A stretch of 64,000 nucleotides of DNA from Thunnus maccoyii (lineage: Eukaryota > Chordata > Actinopteri > Scombriformes > Scombridae). A program made the translations under genes and the position numbers. The stretch spans positions 22,460,505 to 22,524,504 of the forward strand of contig NC_056535.1 of assembly GCF_910596095.1 (NCBI RefSeq), written 5' to 3'. Below the pieces are notes generated by a model, which was given only the letters and a program-made list of their open reading frames with translations, did no database searches and had not been told where the DNA came from. Shown piece after piece: positions 50,901 through 62,400 of the stretch; position 1 is the first letter of the stretch; the number at the start of each line of letters is the position of its first letter.

Positions 50901-53900
50901 GCACAGAGGACGCTGGATATCGGCAACTTGACTGTTCAGCAACTAGGTCAGTGAGAGTATACCAGTATTTGTGCTGACATTTGCCCACACTATGATAGCA
51001 CATGAGGCAAATGCCAAAGTCATAACAATGAGATTGCACAACAGCAATTGTTCAAACAAGATACATTTAAAAAATCATGTGATATTAGTTACAAAATCTA
51101 ACTGCAGGTTATTTATAAAGTAGTTAACCACACTGAGGAAACCGGATACACAATTAAGTTGGCTGCTTAAATTGAACCCAAGACAATAAAAGCAAATCTC
51201 GAGCCGAGTCGTGGGAAAACGCTGAAGTTTGGTTTCTACTTGTCAGTTCAAGGTTCTTGATTCTGTCTTTGTCTGTTGTTGGAAGTGGCGTCAGTCGGCC
51301 TGGACTTGTAGTACTGTTGAGTACATTGGACTCTCTCCAGATTTCAGACTCAAGCCCTGGATGTTTGTGTTACTTGGAGATTAACTGAATATCTAGCTTG
51401 CTGGCTGGCTGACGGACCGGTTTACAGACTAAAAAGATACGCGGCTGATTAAGTAACTGGATACACATCTGTATAGGGCTTGGCAGTAGGGTTTGCAATT
51501 GGCTGCCTGGGATGGCTGGGTGGTACCTGTTTCAGCTCTTTCCAACCTGGCTGATGGGAAATCTTCAGTATATGACTAACTGATTGGGATTTCCACTATC
51601 AGACTGCCTGACTGACAAGCTAGAAGTTCAGCTCTCTTCTTGATTATCCAGCTGGATTTAATAGGTCGATAGCTTGCCGGACAGGCAGCTGGATATCTGC
51701 CCGTCGCCTTGCAGTTTGGCTCAATTTAAATTCTAAACAGCTTGCATGGATCTAAAGGATTAAGTAATCTTTGCTCCCACCTTGGCCCCTTCTAGCCTGC
51801 ATAGAGGATGACTATCTTTCTGTCAGACTGATGTGTCCATTCCTGTCAGACCAGCACTTTTGTGTCTAGTAGCTGTTCCTCATACTTTTTTTTTTTTTTT
51901 TTTTTTTAACTTACTGGAAGGGGAAGTTAATCTGATTCGGAAAAATAGTGCAAAAGTTACTGCCACCACTACAGCCCCATTCTCAGTTTCTAACGTTTGA
52001 TTTACATATGTTTTTAATAAAAGGTTCACACCCTGTTTAGTTGTACTAAGTAGAGCTACAGTGATTAGTTGATCAACAGACGATGAATTACATCTATTTT
52101 GATAATCGATTAATCATTTTGAGTCAGTTTTGAAGAAAAAATGCAAAAACTTTCTGGTTCCAGCTGCTTAAATGTGAATATTTTCTGGCTTCTTTAGTCC
52201 TCTGTGAAAGTAAAACGGATACACATCTTAAGCTTTTTTTTTCACCATTTTCTGACATTTAAAGACGGAATGACTAATCGATTAATTGAGAAAAAAATAC
52301 ACGATTAATCAATAATGAAAATAATTGTTAGTTGCAGCCCTAGTACTAAGTAACTGTGTGATGGAGTTTAAGTTTTTTAGGTCATATTTTTTTCTACAGA
52401 AGTCGAAGAATTGAATCAGAAACAATACATGCATTGTTTTTCAGAAACTCTCTGACAAGCGCCACCCAGCTCTGTATTTTCTGGACTGTCGTCTAAAACA
52501 ATGGTCTGACATGTGTCCTTTTGTTTTATAGATAATGTGTCTATTATCAAGCAGAACTGTGTTTGGAGAAGTGTTGTGGTTAAATGAGGCATTGCTAAAA
52601 CAATGAGTCAGTGTATATCTAATTATCCAGGGTATTTATATTTACAATATGAAACATTTTCAGTTAAACAAATTATGTTCATTAGTCATCAGTTACACAG
52701 TAATGAAATCTTTATGCATGTCTCTTCCATGAGAAATGAAGAGCAATGAGAGACAACTACAAGCAAATTATATAGCACATCATTTAATACAATTCATAAA
52801 ATAATAAGTCATATCTTGTGTTATATTTATACATACAGTATAATCCTGGTATCGGTTTATGGTTCTTGATTATTCTCTGTTTCTGTTGCCAATAGGGCTG
52901 CAACTAATGATTGTTTTCATTATTGATTAATCTGATGATTATTTTCTTGATTGTTTGGTCTATAAAATATTTTAAAAAAAGATAAAAAATGATAACTGTT
53001 TCCCAAAGCCTAAGGTGACGTCCTCAAATGTCTTCTTTTGTCCTGACCAACACCAAAACCTAAAGATATTCAGTTTACAAACAAAGAAGAAATCAGACCT
53101 GTTTATACATGTCTACACAGTATCTACAGAAAATATGATTGCTCTGATCACTATTTCTTAACTTGTGTGTAATGTTTACTTTTTGATTAAAGTGGTTATC
53201 TTAATGCTTCATTGTCTTGGCTCGCTTGTAAGTCGCTTTGGAAAAAAGCATCTGCCAAATGACAAAATGTAAAAACTACAATATGTCATCCTGACCATTG
53301 AATATGTGGTGTCAAGTCATTCCTACGAGATATCGCTTCCAGTAAAGATTTTTACAATCATAGTATAAGTGTTTGTTTTTTTATGGCCCTCCACTAAGGA
53401 GGATTTCTGGTACTTAAACTTTTTACTAAGCTCTTTCCCTCCATGTCTTCCTCTCTCTAGCGGAGTCTCTGAGTGTGACATCCTCGCCCAGAGGGGATGT
53501 GACCCTGCAGGTCGGTTCCCCTCTCATCCTGACCTGTGAGGTGTTGGGGCTGCCGTCTGAAGTAAACTCAGGCCTGCTGGTTCAGTGGATGAAGAGGGGC
53601 TCTGTAAGCAGCGATGAAGTCGGGGCCGGGGGAGTCGAGGTACTGTGATGCTCCCTCTGCTGACTTCATGTAGAGTAATTGTTTGTTATTTGCGGGTTAC
53701 AGCTCATGTGTGCTATTGTCCTCAGAGGAACAATATAGGGACTTTGGTGTGTTTGTTTTGCACCTAAAAACTGTAACTGAAACAAAGTATTGATGTATCT
53801 AAGTGGGTGTACAGTTAATTTATCTTTCAGTCCATGAGTGGCTGCGTCAGTCAGCTACTGTGAACACCTGTCAGCAAATGAGGGAACTGATAAAACATTT

Positions 53901-56801
53901 CATGTATTAATTGTACTGTCATGCCACATTAGAGTTTATGTCTTAGTGCATTTACAGCAATAACAAAGCAGTTAGTGTTTGAAAGTTTTTCCTAGTTTTA
54001 TCACTTTTTTCTTCTTCTATCAATGCAATGTAAGACTTAATTACTTTCATACACTTTAGGATAAAAAAATAGATTAACTGTGAATATAATTTCGACTGGG
54101 TAATCCATTTCAGTCAACATAAAGTCATGTTTCTTCTCTGTTATAGTTGTCGTGTTAATAATTCAGATGAAATTACAGATAGATTTGGAATATTTTCTGA
54201 TGTGTTGTGTTCAAGTGCTGGAGGCAAAGTTCTGACAAATGACACTGGAGAGTAAGCTGCCAAACAGCAGCCTTTTTTTCTTTAATGAGTGAAGAAATTA
54301 GTATTTGATCAACATCATCAATCTAAAAGTATTCATGGTTTCTTATAAATGGCCTAAAATAAATTAGATTTCAATTCACAGTCCAACACGTACTCACACA
54401 CCATATTTTGTGTAAAGGTGGAGGTGGCCCGCATGGGCACAGACGGTGTCGTGAGCTGGGGGGACGACCTCAGCAGAGCCAGCGGCGGTTCTATGGAGAA
54501 AGTGTCAGAGACGAAGTACTCTCTGAAGCTGTTCTCGGCCCGCCCCGCTGACTCCGGGGTGTATCGGTGTGTGGTGAGTGTATATGCTGGAAGGAGAGAC
54601 CCTGGCCCATCTATTCCAGCCACACTCACCCAGAGGTCTGAAGGAGTCACCGTCAACCTGAAGACCAAAGGTGAGGTGACGCTACAGTATACAATATGCA
54701 AGGAAAGTTAAATTTGTAGGGGGCTGATTTGGATACAGAGGTTTGGCAGAGATATTTTTATAAAAAAATATTTGAAATAAAGTAAAATATTCAGGAATGC
54801 GAAGTCCTAAGTGAAGAACATGATGGTTGACACATTTAAGCTGTTTTCTTCCCACTCTTAATTGCGTATTCTGTTCAGGGACCTCTGTATTGTTTGGGTC
54901 TGAGAAAAGATTTATAATTACAGATTCATGGAGTATCTTAGTGGCTCAGAGGACCGGTTTGCGTGCCGTTTGGCTGCAATGTGCTGGTCTGCACCCGGAC
55001 CTTTTGAAATGTGTCATCCAAGTCTCTGCCCCAGCTTTACCTGTTGTCCAAGTTTCTTTTAAATTCATTAAAACTTTCAGTGTATTTTACTAAAAAAAGG
55101 AACATCAGGGATAAATAAGTCTTTGGCTCAAGGGTGGACTTTGGATTAGGCAAAACTGGAATTTGTGGTTTGGCTCTCCTCATATTCATCGCAAACATGT
55201 GTTAGCTAAATTTGGGTTAACAGTCACACATGTTCAGTTCACATTTCATAAATTATTCTTCAAATGTACCACTTCCCTCCACAGATGTGCTAGTTTCTGC
55301 TGTGGCTCAGCTCCCTCGAGGCCCGCTGTTAAAAAGAGGCAGCACCGTCACCCTGATCTGCAACACCACCATAACGACCACAGGTCCCGCCCAGGCACAG
55401 GTGCAGTGGCTTCGGTGGCCAATCCCTGAACCAGTTCTCAAGAGGCCAGGGAGCCCAGCAGCTGATGTTACTCCGCCAGACTCCCCCGTTGAAGAAAAAC
55501 CCAGTCTGGTAGCTGCTCTCACGTATGACGGTGTAGCAAAGATCTACATCAACAATAGCGAGGTTAGCATCGACCGCCTGTCGGCCGTCAGCTACAGACT
55601 GAGGGTCCACACGGCTACCATGGAGGATCAGGGCATGTACACATGTCATGCTGAGGCGTGGGGGCAGGACCCGCATGGAGGCTGGTACAACACGGGAGTC
55701 AAAGCAGAGTCAAATGCAGTGACGGTTTACCTGTACGCCCGAGGTAAGCGTCTCACATTGGGTTTGTTTTTTCAAATAAACATAGTGATAGTGGATAAAT
55801 TTGATGAACAGTCCATTTATCTGTTGGCTGTTGAACAGCTATACTGGGTTAAGGGGCAAGTGCTGGTTTTTCACCTTCCCAGTCCAGATTTGTTTGGGTC
55901 ATTGAGAATCAAACAAGTGCAAATGTCAAATGTAAGTGTCAAGTGTTTACTCTTGACCTTGAAGGGTGTTTGCTCATTTAAAGTAGATAGACCATTGCTT
56001 ACGTCCTTTTCTAGCCTTCCCTACCAGATTGCAGAGAGTGGTTTCTCTGTATTTACATCTTAAATACTTATATGGAGACTTAATCTCACCTGTTTCTGTC
56101 ACAGAAAATATTAATTGCTTGCTCTGTGGGACTCATGATGCAAAATATAAAGATATTGTCAAAATCAGGACAGTGATACTGTATGAGCATGTGTAGATAA
56201 CACACGGATGGGTGGAGGGTAGTGCTATGTCCAGCATCAGTGATCATCTGTACGCTAATTATGGGTGGGCAATGGCAGTAAAGAATTTGTTGTTGACCTT
56301 TCTGTTTTACATAACATGTGTCTGGATCCTTTATTGAGACTAAATGGCTGAGTCACCGGGGCAATCTGTTTATCCAGCAGCACAGTCCATTAACTCACTG
56401 GTAATCAATGTGTGTGTGCTGTCTGAATTTGAGAAGCACTCTGTAAATTCATAGCTGTATTTTTAATTTGAAGCAAACAAATCAGTTCTGAATCTTTTTT
56501 TTTTCCCCAACATATTCTTCTATATGAAAGTAGATTATAATGACGGTATATTTCACTCATCTTGCTGTGTTTTCTTCATTTTAAAGGAAAATAATAAGTT
56601 ATTATTTTTAGTAATTATCGTGTAGTTCTACATTCTTCATACGGCCTTCCCTCTTTTTTTCCTCTTCTCCTAGCTGCTGACCTCCTCCTCATCCCTCTGG
56701 TTATTGGAGTGTCCTCCGCCTTGTTCGTGGGCATCGTCATCATCGCAACTGTAACCTGTTGCTTCATGAAGCGCCTGGCAAGACAGCGTGCTCGAAAATA
56801 A
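44846..56801 (+). CDS. igsf8: igsf8 (EWI-2, PGRL) gene, seven coding exons, 638 aa
   Basis: Joined exons give 1917 nt. IGSF8 is a type I membrane protein of the EWI family that binds tetraspanins CD9 and CD81 and modulates integrin-dependent adhesion and migration. The protein has a signal peptide, four V-type Ig domains (exon 2; exon 3; exons 4+5; exon 6), a transmembrane segment at about 600-624, Cys625-Cys626 at the membrane (probable palmitoylation, known for this family) and a short basic tail CCFMKRLARQRARK. Human IGSF8 (613 aa) ends CCFMKRLRKR and also has GPLYRVAG, FEWFLYR and TPSTDT in Ig1, all present here. N-glycosylation sequons include NYS, NLT, NTT and NNS. Related PTGFRN, IGSF3 and CD101 have more Ig domains. 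Five of six introns are phase 1; the one within Ig3 is phase 0. Confidence 0.95.
45362..45712. mobile_element. hAT-type MITE copy in igsf8 intron 1
   Basis: Starts CTGCTGCAACCAACAG and contains GTCAGAAAATGGTGAAAAAT, both words of the GGGCTGCAACTAA family seen at 47667, 52051 and 52893. It is degenerate, with a TTTA/TTTG run at its centre. Confidence 0.6.
47667..48210. mobile_element. hAT-type fold-back element in igsf8 intron 1
   Basis: Left end CAGGGCTGCAACTAACGATT and right end (AGGGCTACAACTAACAATTA on minus) are inverted. Internal blocks such as AAAGATATTCAGTTT also recur inverted (AAACTGAATATCTTT), so the whole 544-bp unit is palindromic. A partial extra end copy lies at about 48262-48345. 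Confidence 0.8.
48808..49188 (+). CDS. igsf8: igsf8 exon 2, Ig domain 1
   Basis: Acceptor CATCCACAG, donor GTGAAG, phase 1-1. Canonical Cys in SLPC and YEC, with DQGKYEC as the DxGxYxC motif. It contains GPLYRVAGFPLSLPC, FEWFLYRDD and CYTPSTDTTYQGNYS, the best-conserved part against human IGSF8. Confidence 0.95.
50485..50946 (+). CDS. igsf8: igsf8 exon 3, Ig domain 2 with EWI-family motif as QWI
   Basis: Phase 1-1, donor GTCAGT (slightly weak). Cys in LTLTC and YFC. Like human IGSF8 it lacks the core Trp (HLSIMFGKR). The family motif after the second Cys reads CEASQWIRD, residues 272-274, instead of EWI. A Gly-rich insertion (GKRGGGDGTGGGAGEE) lengthens the domain. Confidence 0.94.
52051..52342. 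mobile_element. hAT-type MITE (292 bp) with perfect 8-bp target duplication
   Basis: GTACTAAG precedes (52043-52050) and follows (52343-52350) the element. Ends TAGAGCTACAGTGATTAGTT and TAGGGCTGCAACTAACAATT (minus) are inverted relatives. This fixes the family as hAT. Located in igsf8 intron 3. Confidence 0.9.
52893..53115 (+). mobile_element. Truncated copy of the same hAT-type family
   Basis: Begins TAGGGCTGCAACTAATGATT and contains AAAGATATTCAGTTTAC, then loses similarity. The right end is missing. Confidence 0.7.
53150..53275 (+). repeat. SINE/LINE2-type 3' tail
   Basis: TGTAAGTCGCTTTGG followed by AAGCATCTGCCAAATGAC is the tail shared by many fish SINEs and L2-type LINEs. Located in igsf8 intron 3, next to the truncated hAT copy. 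Confidence 0.75.
53461..53639 (+). CDS. igsf8: igsf8 exon 4, first half of Ig domain 3
   Basis: Acceptor CTCTCTAG, donor GTACTG, phase 1-0. Encodes AESLSVTSSPRG, LILTCEVLG and LVQWMKRG, that is strands A to C of a V-type domain with its first Cys and core Trp. It ends GAGGVE. Confidence 0.9.
54418..54670 (+). CDS. igsf8: igsf8 exon 5, second half of Ig domain 3
   Basis: Begins VEVARMGTDG and includes SMEKVSETKYSLKLFSARPADSGVYRC, close to human Ig3; donor GTGAGG, phase 0-1. An alternative acceptor 36 bp upstream (CACAG ending 54381) is also in frame and would add 12 residues including a Cys. I chose the shorter form because it aligns better with human IGSF8. Confidence 0.85.
55285..55743 (+). 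CDS. igsf8: igsf8 exon 6, Ig domain 4
   Basis: Acceptor CCTCCACAG, donor GTAAGC, phase 1-1. Cys in LICNTT and YTCHAEAW, core Trp in VQWLRW. Ends SNAVTVYLYAR, matching the human VTVYPY junction before the membrane segment. Confidence 0.95.
56674..56801 (+). CDS. igsf8: igsf8 exon 7, transmembrane segment and cytoplasmic tail
   Basis: Acceptor CTTCTCCTAG; encodes residues 597-638 and stops at TAA 56799-56801. The hydrophobic run LLLIPLVIGVSSALFVGIVI is followed by ATVTCCFMKRL, nearly as in human IGSF8. Confidence 0.96.
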
Positions 56802-56810
56802 GGGTAAAAG

Positions 56811-56965
56811 CTGGGTGGATCAGCCGGGGGGGGATGAACTCTCGCAAGTGTGGTTAGGGTTAAGGTCAAGGGTTAAGGTTAGGGTTAGGCGCACAATGAA
56901 GAAACACAACACGTACAAATCTCACAAGAGTTTCGCAAATCGGCCCTCCGGCTGATCCAGTCTAG
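56811..56965. mobile_element. 155-bp MITE inserted just after the igsf8 stop codon
   Basis: Ends CTGGGTGGATCAGCCGG and CTAGACTGGATCAGCCGG (minus) are inverted repeats. TAAAAG flanks both sides (56805-56810 and 56966-56971) as a target duplication. It contains a telomere-like GGTTAGGGTTAAGG tract (56851-56889). Confidence 0.8.
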
Positions 56966-58699
56966 TAAAAGCCCAAAACTAAGTGTCCACTGTTGCTGCC
57001 TGTGTGAAATCCGGATGTCCACAAAGAGGCACAAAGAGGAAATGCACTAAACATAATGGCTGAAATGGCCAAGAAATGACTTCAAAACAAAATGAAGTGA
57101 AAAATAACAATGTCACCTTGTTAGCTGGTTTTCTGTGTTCTGACCTACCTGTTAAACAGTCAATGCCAAAAGATTCTGTTTTATATTCTCTTGTATTTTT
57201 ATATCCAAATTTTCTCTGAAAACAACATATTTTAATGCCCTAGATTTCTGAAGCCAACACATAGCAACCCCTCTCTACTCCTCAAGTGGGCAATGATTTC
57301 TCCCTTTCCACACCAACCCTCTTTTTATGATCCTTTTGTTCCGGCTTATCACTCTGTTTCAACTGGAAACTGGTCAAATTAGAGGTCCAAGAAACACCAT
57401 TTCATCATGAATGAATGTGTTTTATGACAAGGTCAAAAGTAAAAAAAAGGTAATGCAAGTTCACAGAGATACTCCAAAGTGAAAAAGTATTATTTCTTTA
57501 GGGTACTGTTACAGAAAGATGGTACTAAACGCCATTCAGCCTCAAGATTGTATGTTGCTGGAACTGTAGATCATCCTACAGTGACTACGACATAGACAAA
57601 GAATATTCTTTTTTTTTTTTCACAAACTGTTGATACTCTTCCAGATGTTCCTTCTCCAAACTGCATGTTTTGTTTTATGTTTATGATTAAATGTACGTGC
57701 ATGGTTAGGCCGCTAGCACTGCCACTGACGGTCACATGAATGCTGATGGGAGCATTTCAGCCTCCAGAAACTTAATACAAGCAGGGATCATCCACCGCCT
57801 GCAGTCCAGCACCGCTCTGCATATATACAAAGCCTCTGTCTGTCACTTAATAAGAAAGGCGCTGGCTGAGGACTTGCTGATGCCAAGACCAATTGAGTAC
57901 CAATTCTACAGACAAGCATTCCTTGCCTGTGATGCTTCACGCTGTCATGAGTTTTCTATATGAACTTATATAGATAGACAAAGAGAAATGGAAGATATCC
58001 ATTATGCACTGAGCTAAAATATGTAAATACTCTATGGAGTTGAGCTGTTTTATTTTTCTTAATGCAAGCAAGACTATGCTGTAAAGCCGTGTTTGTCTTT
58101 GACAAGGCACCTGTGTTTAACATTCTGCTGCCGTCTGGTCTGTTCTTTTGAAGCACTTGGACAAAAATGGGACTGGGACCAAAACCCCTTAGTATCCTTC
58201 TTTTACTTGATTTTCTTCCAGCTGAAAAAGTGACTTTGCTGTACGTGAGGGAGAACATTTCAGTTGTTTTTTTTTTTTGTTTTTTTTGTGCGATTAATGG
58301 TTCCTTTCCTCTTGTCAAGTGACTGAGATAGAAAAACAGTACTGTGAAAAAGAATTCCCCATTTGTTACACTGAATAACAGAAAAAATGTTGTTTCACGC
58401 TGTTTAGGATATTTGTCCCTGAGGTTAAGATTTCTTAAGCTGTGCAGTCATATGACTAAATAGTTTAGTGAGGTCTCACTATCGTCGTCATCATAGTTGT
58501 CATGTGGTTGAAGGCCACGCATTCATGCTGCCAAGACGGCTGCTAGCCCGCAGAAATCTGTCGGACAGATTTGCTGTGTCTGCGCACTTAAAATGGGTGA
58601 AATCCATCCTTCTCTTCCTGTTACTTTGGAAAAGTTAAGATACATGTTCATGGAAAGGAGGAGGAAAGTAAAAATGTGTTGTTATCCAGCTAGTTGCAC

Positions 58700-58792
58700 G
58701 TCATCTTTCCAGCTTTTCTTAATTTGTTTGCACTGAATCATACTTCAGTCTTCTACTGTTAAGTGTCTGTCTGTCTCTTTCTCCTAGTTGAT
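58700..58792 (+). repeat. 93-bp perfect repeat, copy 1
   Basis: Identical to 60595-60687 at every base. Ends with a CT-rich tract and CTCCTAG, like a splice acceptor. Confidence 0.95.
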
Positions 58793-59444
58793 TTTCAATG
58801 CGAGAGTCCTTCTAAATCTGCCTATCCTCCCTAACCTGTCCTCTATAAACCCTGATTATAAATGTCGTTCATGAACATTAGGGAATAAAATCACAGCTCT
58901 GCTTGCTTCCTGAGCCACTTTGTTCCAGATCAACTACTCAAAGCTGATTTGTTCCCCCACGTTCCCACCCACCACACGATAACGCACACATCACACACAC
59001 AGATGCACGCACAGCACTGGCTGGCTGGCATTTCAGATGGAAGTAAGTGAGTATCTGCGTGTTCATCTCTAATCCCAGTTTATGGCTACAGTGTGTGTTC
59101 TGCTGCTGCCCTTCCCCCCCCTCCTGCTCTTCCCTCAGTGTGCTACAAAGTCGGCATGGCTTGCTTTCAATTCATTTCAATCTCTGCTCCCTGAGAATTA
59201 CAACCAGCTGTAAAAATTGTAGCACGTAACCTGTAAAGTTTGAAAACTGCTGTTTAAGTTGTGCTCTCATTTGAACATGTATTAAACCCTTTTATGAAGG
59301 TGTTATGTTTTTGTTTGAATTGTTTACTCATGCTTTAAAACCACTGTTCCTGAATGCATCTTGCTGCCATTGAAATATACAAAGGCGGGTTAATGCTCAG
59401 TTTGTTTCTCATGGTGCTTTGGCAAACCTGCCGATTGATAAACC

Positions 59445-59450
59445 AATAAA
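59445..59450 (+). terminator. igsf8: igsf8 polyadenylation signal (candidate)
   Basis: AATAAA with a GT/T-rich downstream stretch (GTCACTGTGGTTTT) 20-35 bp later. Confidence 0.5.
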
Positions 59451-59475
59451 CCACTCTGGATTTATAATGTCACTG

Positions 59476-62400
59476 TGGTTTTATTTATTCCTTTATTTTC
59501 TACTGCTATGACAAAAGTCTTTCCTGGAAACGGAACCTGGAAATGTTCATATCAGAAGCCACTGGAGACAGTTGAGGTATTGCAGTACATTCTGCGGGGA
59601 GGAAAATAATCCAATCTGTCTGAAAAAGCGTTCATGTGCTTGTTGAGCATATTTTCCATCTACAATATGAAAACCAAAACATTTCTTGTGGGTGCTGCAG
59701 TTTCAGTTTTTCAGAGTTAAAAGCAGCCAAACGGAGGTTTGGATTTCAACTCAAGTTAACTCTCAGCACTTTGTGATGCAGACAATATGTGTGTGTGTGT
59801 GTGTGTGTGTATAGTTACAGAAAAAGATATACTCACGCAATAAATTTATTTTATGTTCTTCATCCTGGGTTGACAATTGCTTGGTGAAACAACATAGAGG
59901 AAGAAAACACCCATATCTTCCAAGACAAAAAATGCCTCAAAAGCTTTACACAGTACAGACACAGATTACAGTCAAGATTACTGCAAAAGCCTGATGATTG
60001 CTCATAAATCTTGATGCGTTTATACTGGCTGCATTACATGCTCAATTAGTATAGTACATGCTGAATTTCATACTTGACAGCTTTGATTTTATCCATTTAT
60101 TGTGTAATTGATCCATTCATTTATGTCATTTAGATTGCATCACACATTCAGACTCAGTTAACAAAATGAGAATATCTATCTACCATACCACCAAATAGTT
60201 TTGACATTAGCAAAGCTAAAATAAAGCTGCGCTGATGATGTTTAATATTAAAAAATGGATCAAATGTGTAAAGTGAAAGTAGTCGCTCAAATGACAAACC
60301 CACAAAGAATTATTACCCGGCTCTGCAGTTCCCCTCAGCTTCATTTGATTTGATTTCATTTTATTGTCAGATTTCTCTGAAATATGTCTTGCATCACATG
60401 GTGTACCCTGTTTCACATACATAACCAAACACAACATTTAGCTGCACATCAAAACTAACACTACAAACATACTAACAGACTATAAATAAGCAGCTGCAGT
60501 GCATTCACTTTCATCACTCGCTTTCACATTCAGTGCTTAGCTTACACATGTACACAGTTAGCCTAAGGAGGAGTAAAAGATTCAATTTATGCATGTCATC
60601 TTTCCAGCTTTTCTTAATTTGTTTGCACTGAATCATACTTCAGTCTTCTACTGTTAAGTGTCTGTCTGTCTCTTTCTCCTAGTTGATCTATGAAGCATTT
60701 TTATGTCTTTCAGCTCATTGTTTTGGTTTTGCAGACGGCAACTCAACTGTTTAGATTCAACCTCACCACTCATATCCACCTTGTTACCAATCACAGGGAA
60801 AGAAAGAAAGCAGGCAACTGATTTCATTAAAAAAAAAAAAAAAAAGATCTGATAAACCAACTGTACACTACCTGACCAGCACCACATGGCAGACAAAGTT
60901 AGAAACTAAGAGCTCTTTTCCACCACAGAAACTTAACCACCTGTAACCTTGAGTCTCTAAACAGGCAGTGGAAACAAAAGCAGAACCCGGTACAACAGCT
61001 GCAAATTCAGTTATGGAAAAACACTTATAACTGGTGAATATAGTGGGGTGTTTAGCAGCTGAAGAGCCAAATTGTGTATTTTCCTCTGAAGTTAGAGGAG
61101 ACCAAAACAGAGCTAAAAGGAGAGTGAATGTTGGGCTTACATTCAACAGCTGGCCAGAAACATGACTCCAAAAAATAAATAAATAAAAAATAAAATGCTA
61201 ATGTCTACTGGATGTATTAATAGACAACTGTTTGATAAAGATGTTTGCTATAACAACTTAATAAGTTGATAACATGACAGTGTAGAGTTTTCAGCTTGTC
61301 CTGCTTCCCTAGAGTGGCCCAAAAAAAACCCTGTTAATACTGGATAAATGTGAGGGAATTAATCAATGTACAGGGTTTTTAATTTCTGCTAATTTCCTTT
61401 CCTCCCCTTTTATTAATGCTTCAGAAATATCCCAGCAGATATCATCTCAAATTGAATCAGTTATATGGAGAAAATTAAGTTGGCTCATTGATGACTGACA
61501 CTGACAACTGTATCCACCAAAGAAATAACATATGAGACAGCCCCTTTGATGTACAACTCAAAAGAAAGCTACGAATAAAAAGGATGTCAAACAAACTTTT
61601 TAAAAGCATACAGATGAATTCAAACACAACATTTGATCACGCATGTCAAAAGCAGCCGCAAATATATTTCATGTCGCAGTTGACGCTGTCTCTCGCTGTG
61701 CCACTCTGAGCTCCTGTGGTATTACAGTATATCAGTTTACAGAGCATTACATCACTAATGCAAACATTGTACCAGTGTTAATCCTCTTCTTCCTGTATGA
61801 CTTCAGAGGGACGTGGCAGGCAGACAAACACAGGCTTTGTGGCTGACTGATAAGAGGCTGTGCAGCCAGTGGTTGGTTGGTTAACGTACCTGTTCTCTCC
61901 ACCAATCCCTGCGAGCTGAATGTCAACCGAGACACGATTAAACATGCAGCAAACATTGCAGCCCAGGTGCCCTCACTGTGGAAAAGCCTGTTTTAAGTTG
62001 TCACTGATTTGGCTTGTCTTGTGTGAACTGTTTTCTACATCTAACAAAAAATACAATCAAAAACACAACGCTGTTACAAAACAAAAATGAAATCACTCCC
62101 CTTTCAGGTTTTGTAACCATGTCTAGCTTTAATATAAATACAGCAAAAATAAAAATGCAATCACACATTTTATTCACGGAGTAATATTTTTTTTTTCTTG
62201 AGAGAGTTTCATTACAGCATTTAAAGATCCCCTCCGGACATGTTTTAAGATGTCCATAAAATACTCTACTTTGAATAATAATTTATGTCTAAATCCTTAA
62301 AATGACATCTACTCCTTCTCCCTCATTATAAATACCAGAATGGATGAATATGTAAATAAAAAGTCTCTATAAAAAATATAATAAAAATAAAAAGTCATTT

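Larger units (their letters stand above)
56802..59475 (+). other. igsf8: Probable igsf8 3' UTR
   Basis: No new gene is recognisable. AATAAA at 59445-59450 followed by a TGTGGTTTT stretch about 20 bp on makes a good 3' end; AATAAA at 58884-58889 is an earlier candidate. A spliced 3' UTR using an acceptor-like site at 58786 cannot be excluded. Confidence 0.5.

Noticed and set aside
57736-57963. 75-codon frame in the presumed igsf8 3' UTR
   Set aside because: No homology recognised, no splice signals tying it to a transcript, and length expected by chance.
60229-60260. GCTGATGATG considered as another hammerhead core
   Set aside because: No GAAA core or flanking complementarity at the needed spacing; it belongs to a dispersed repeat.
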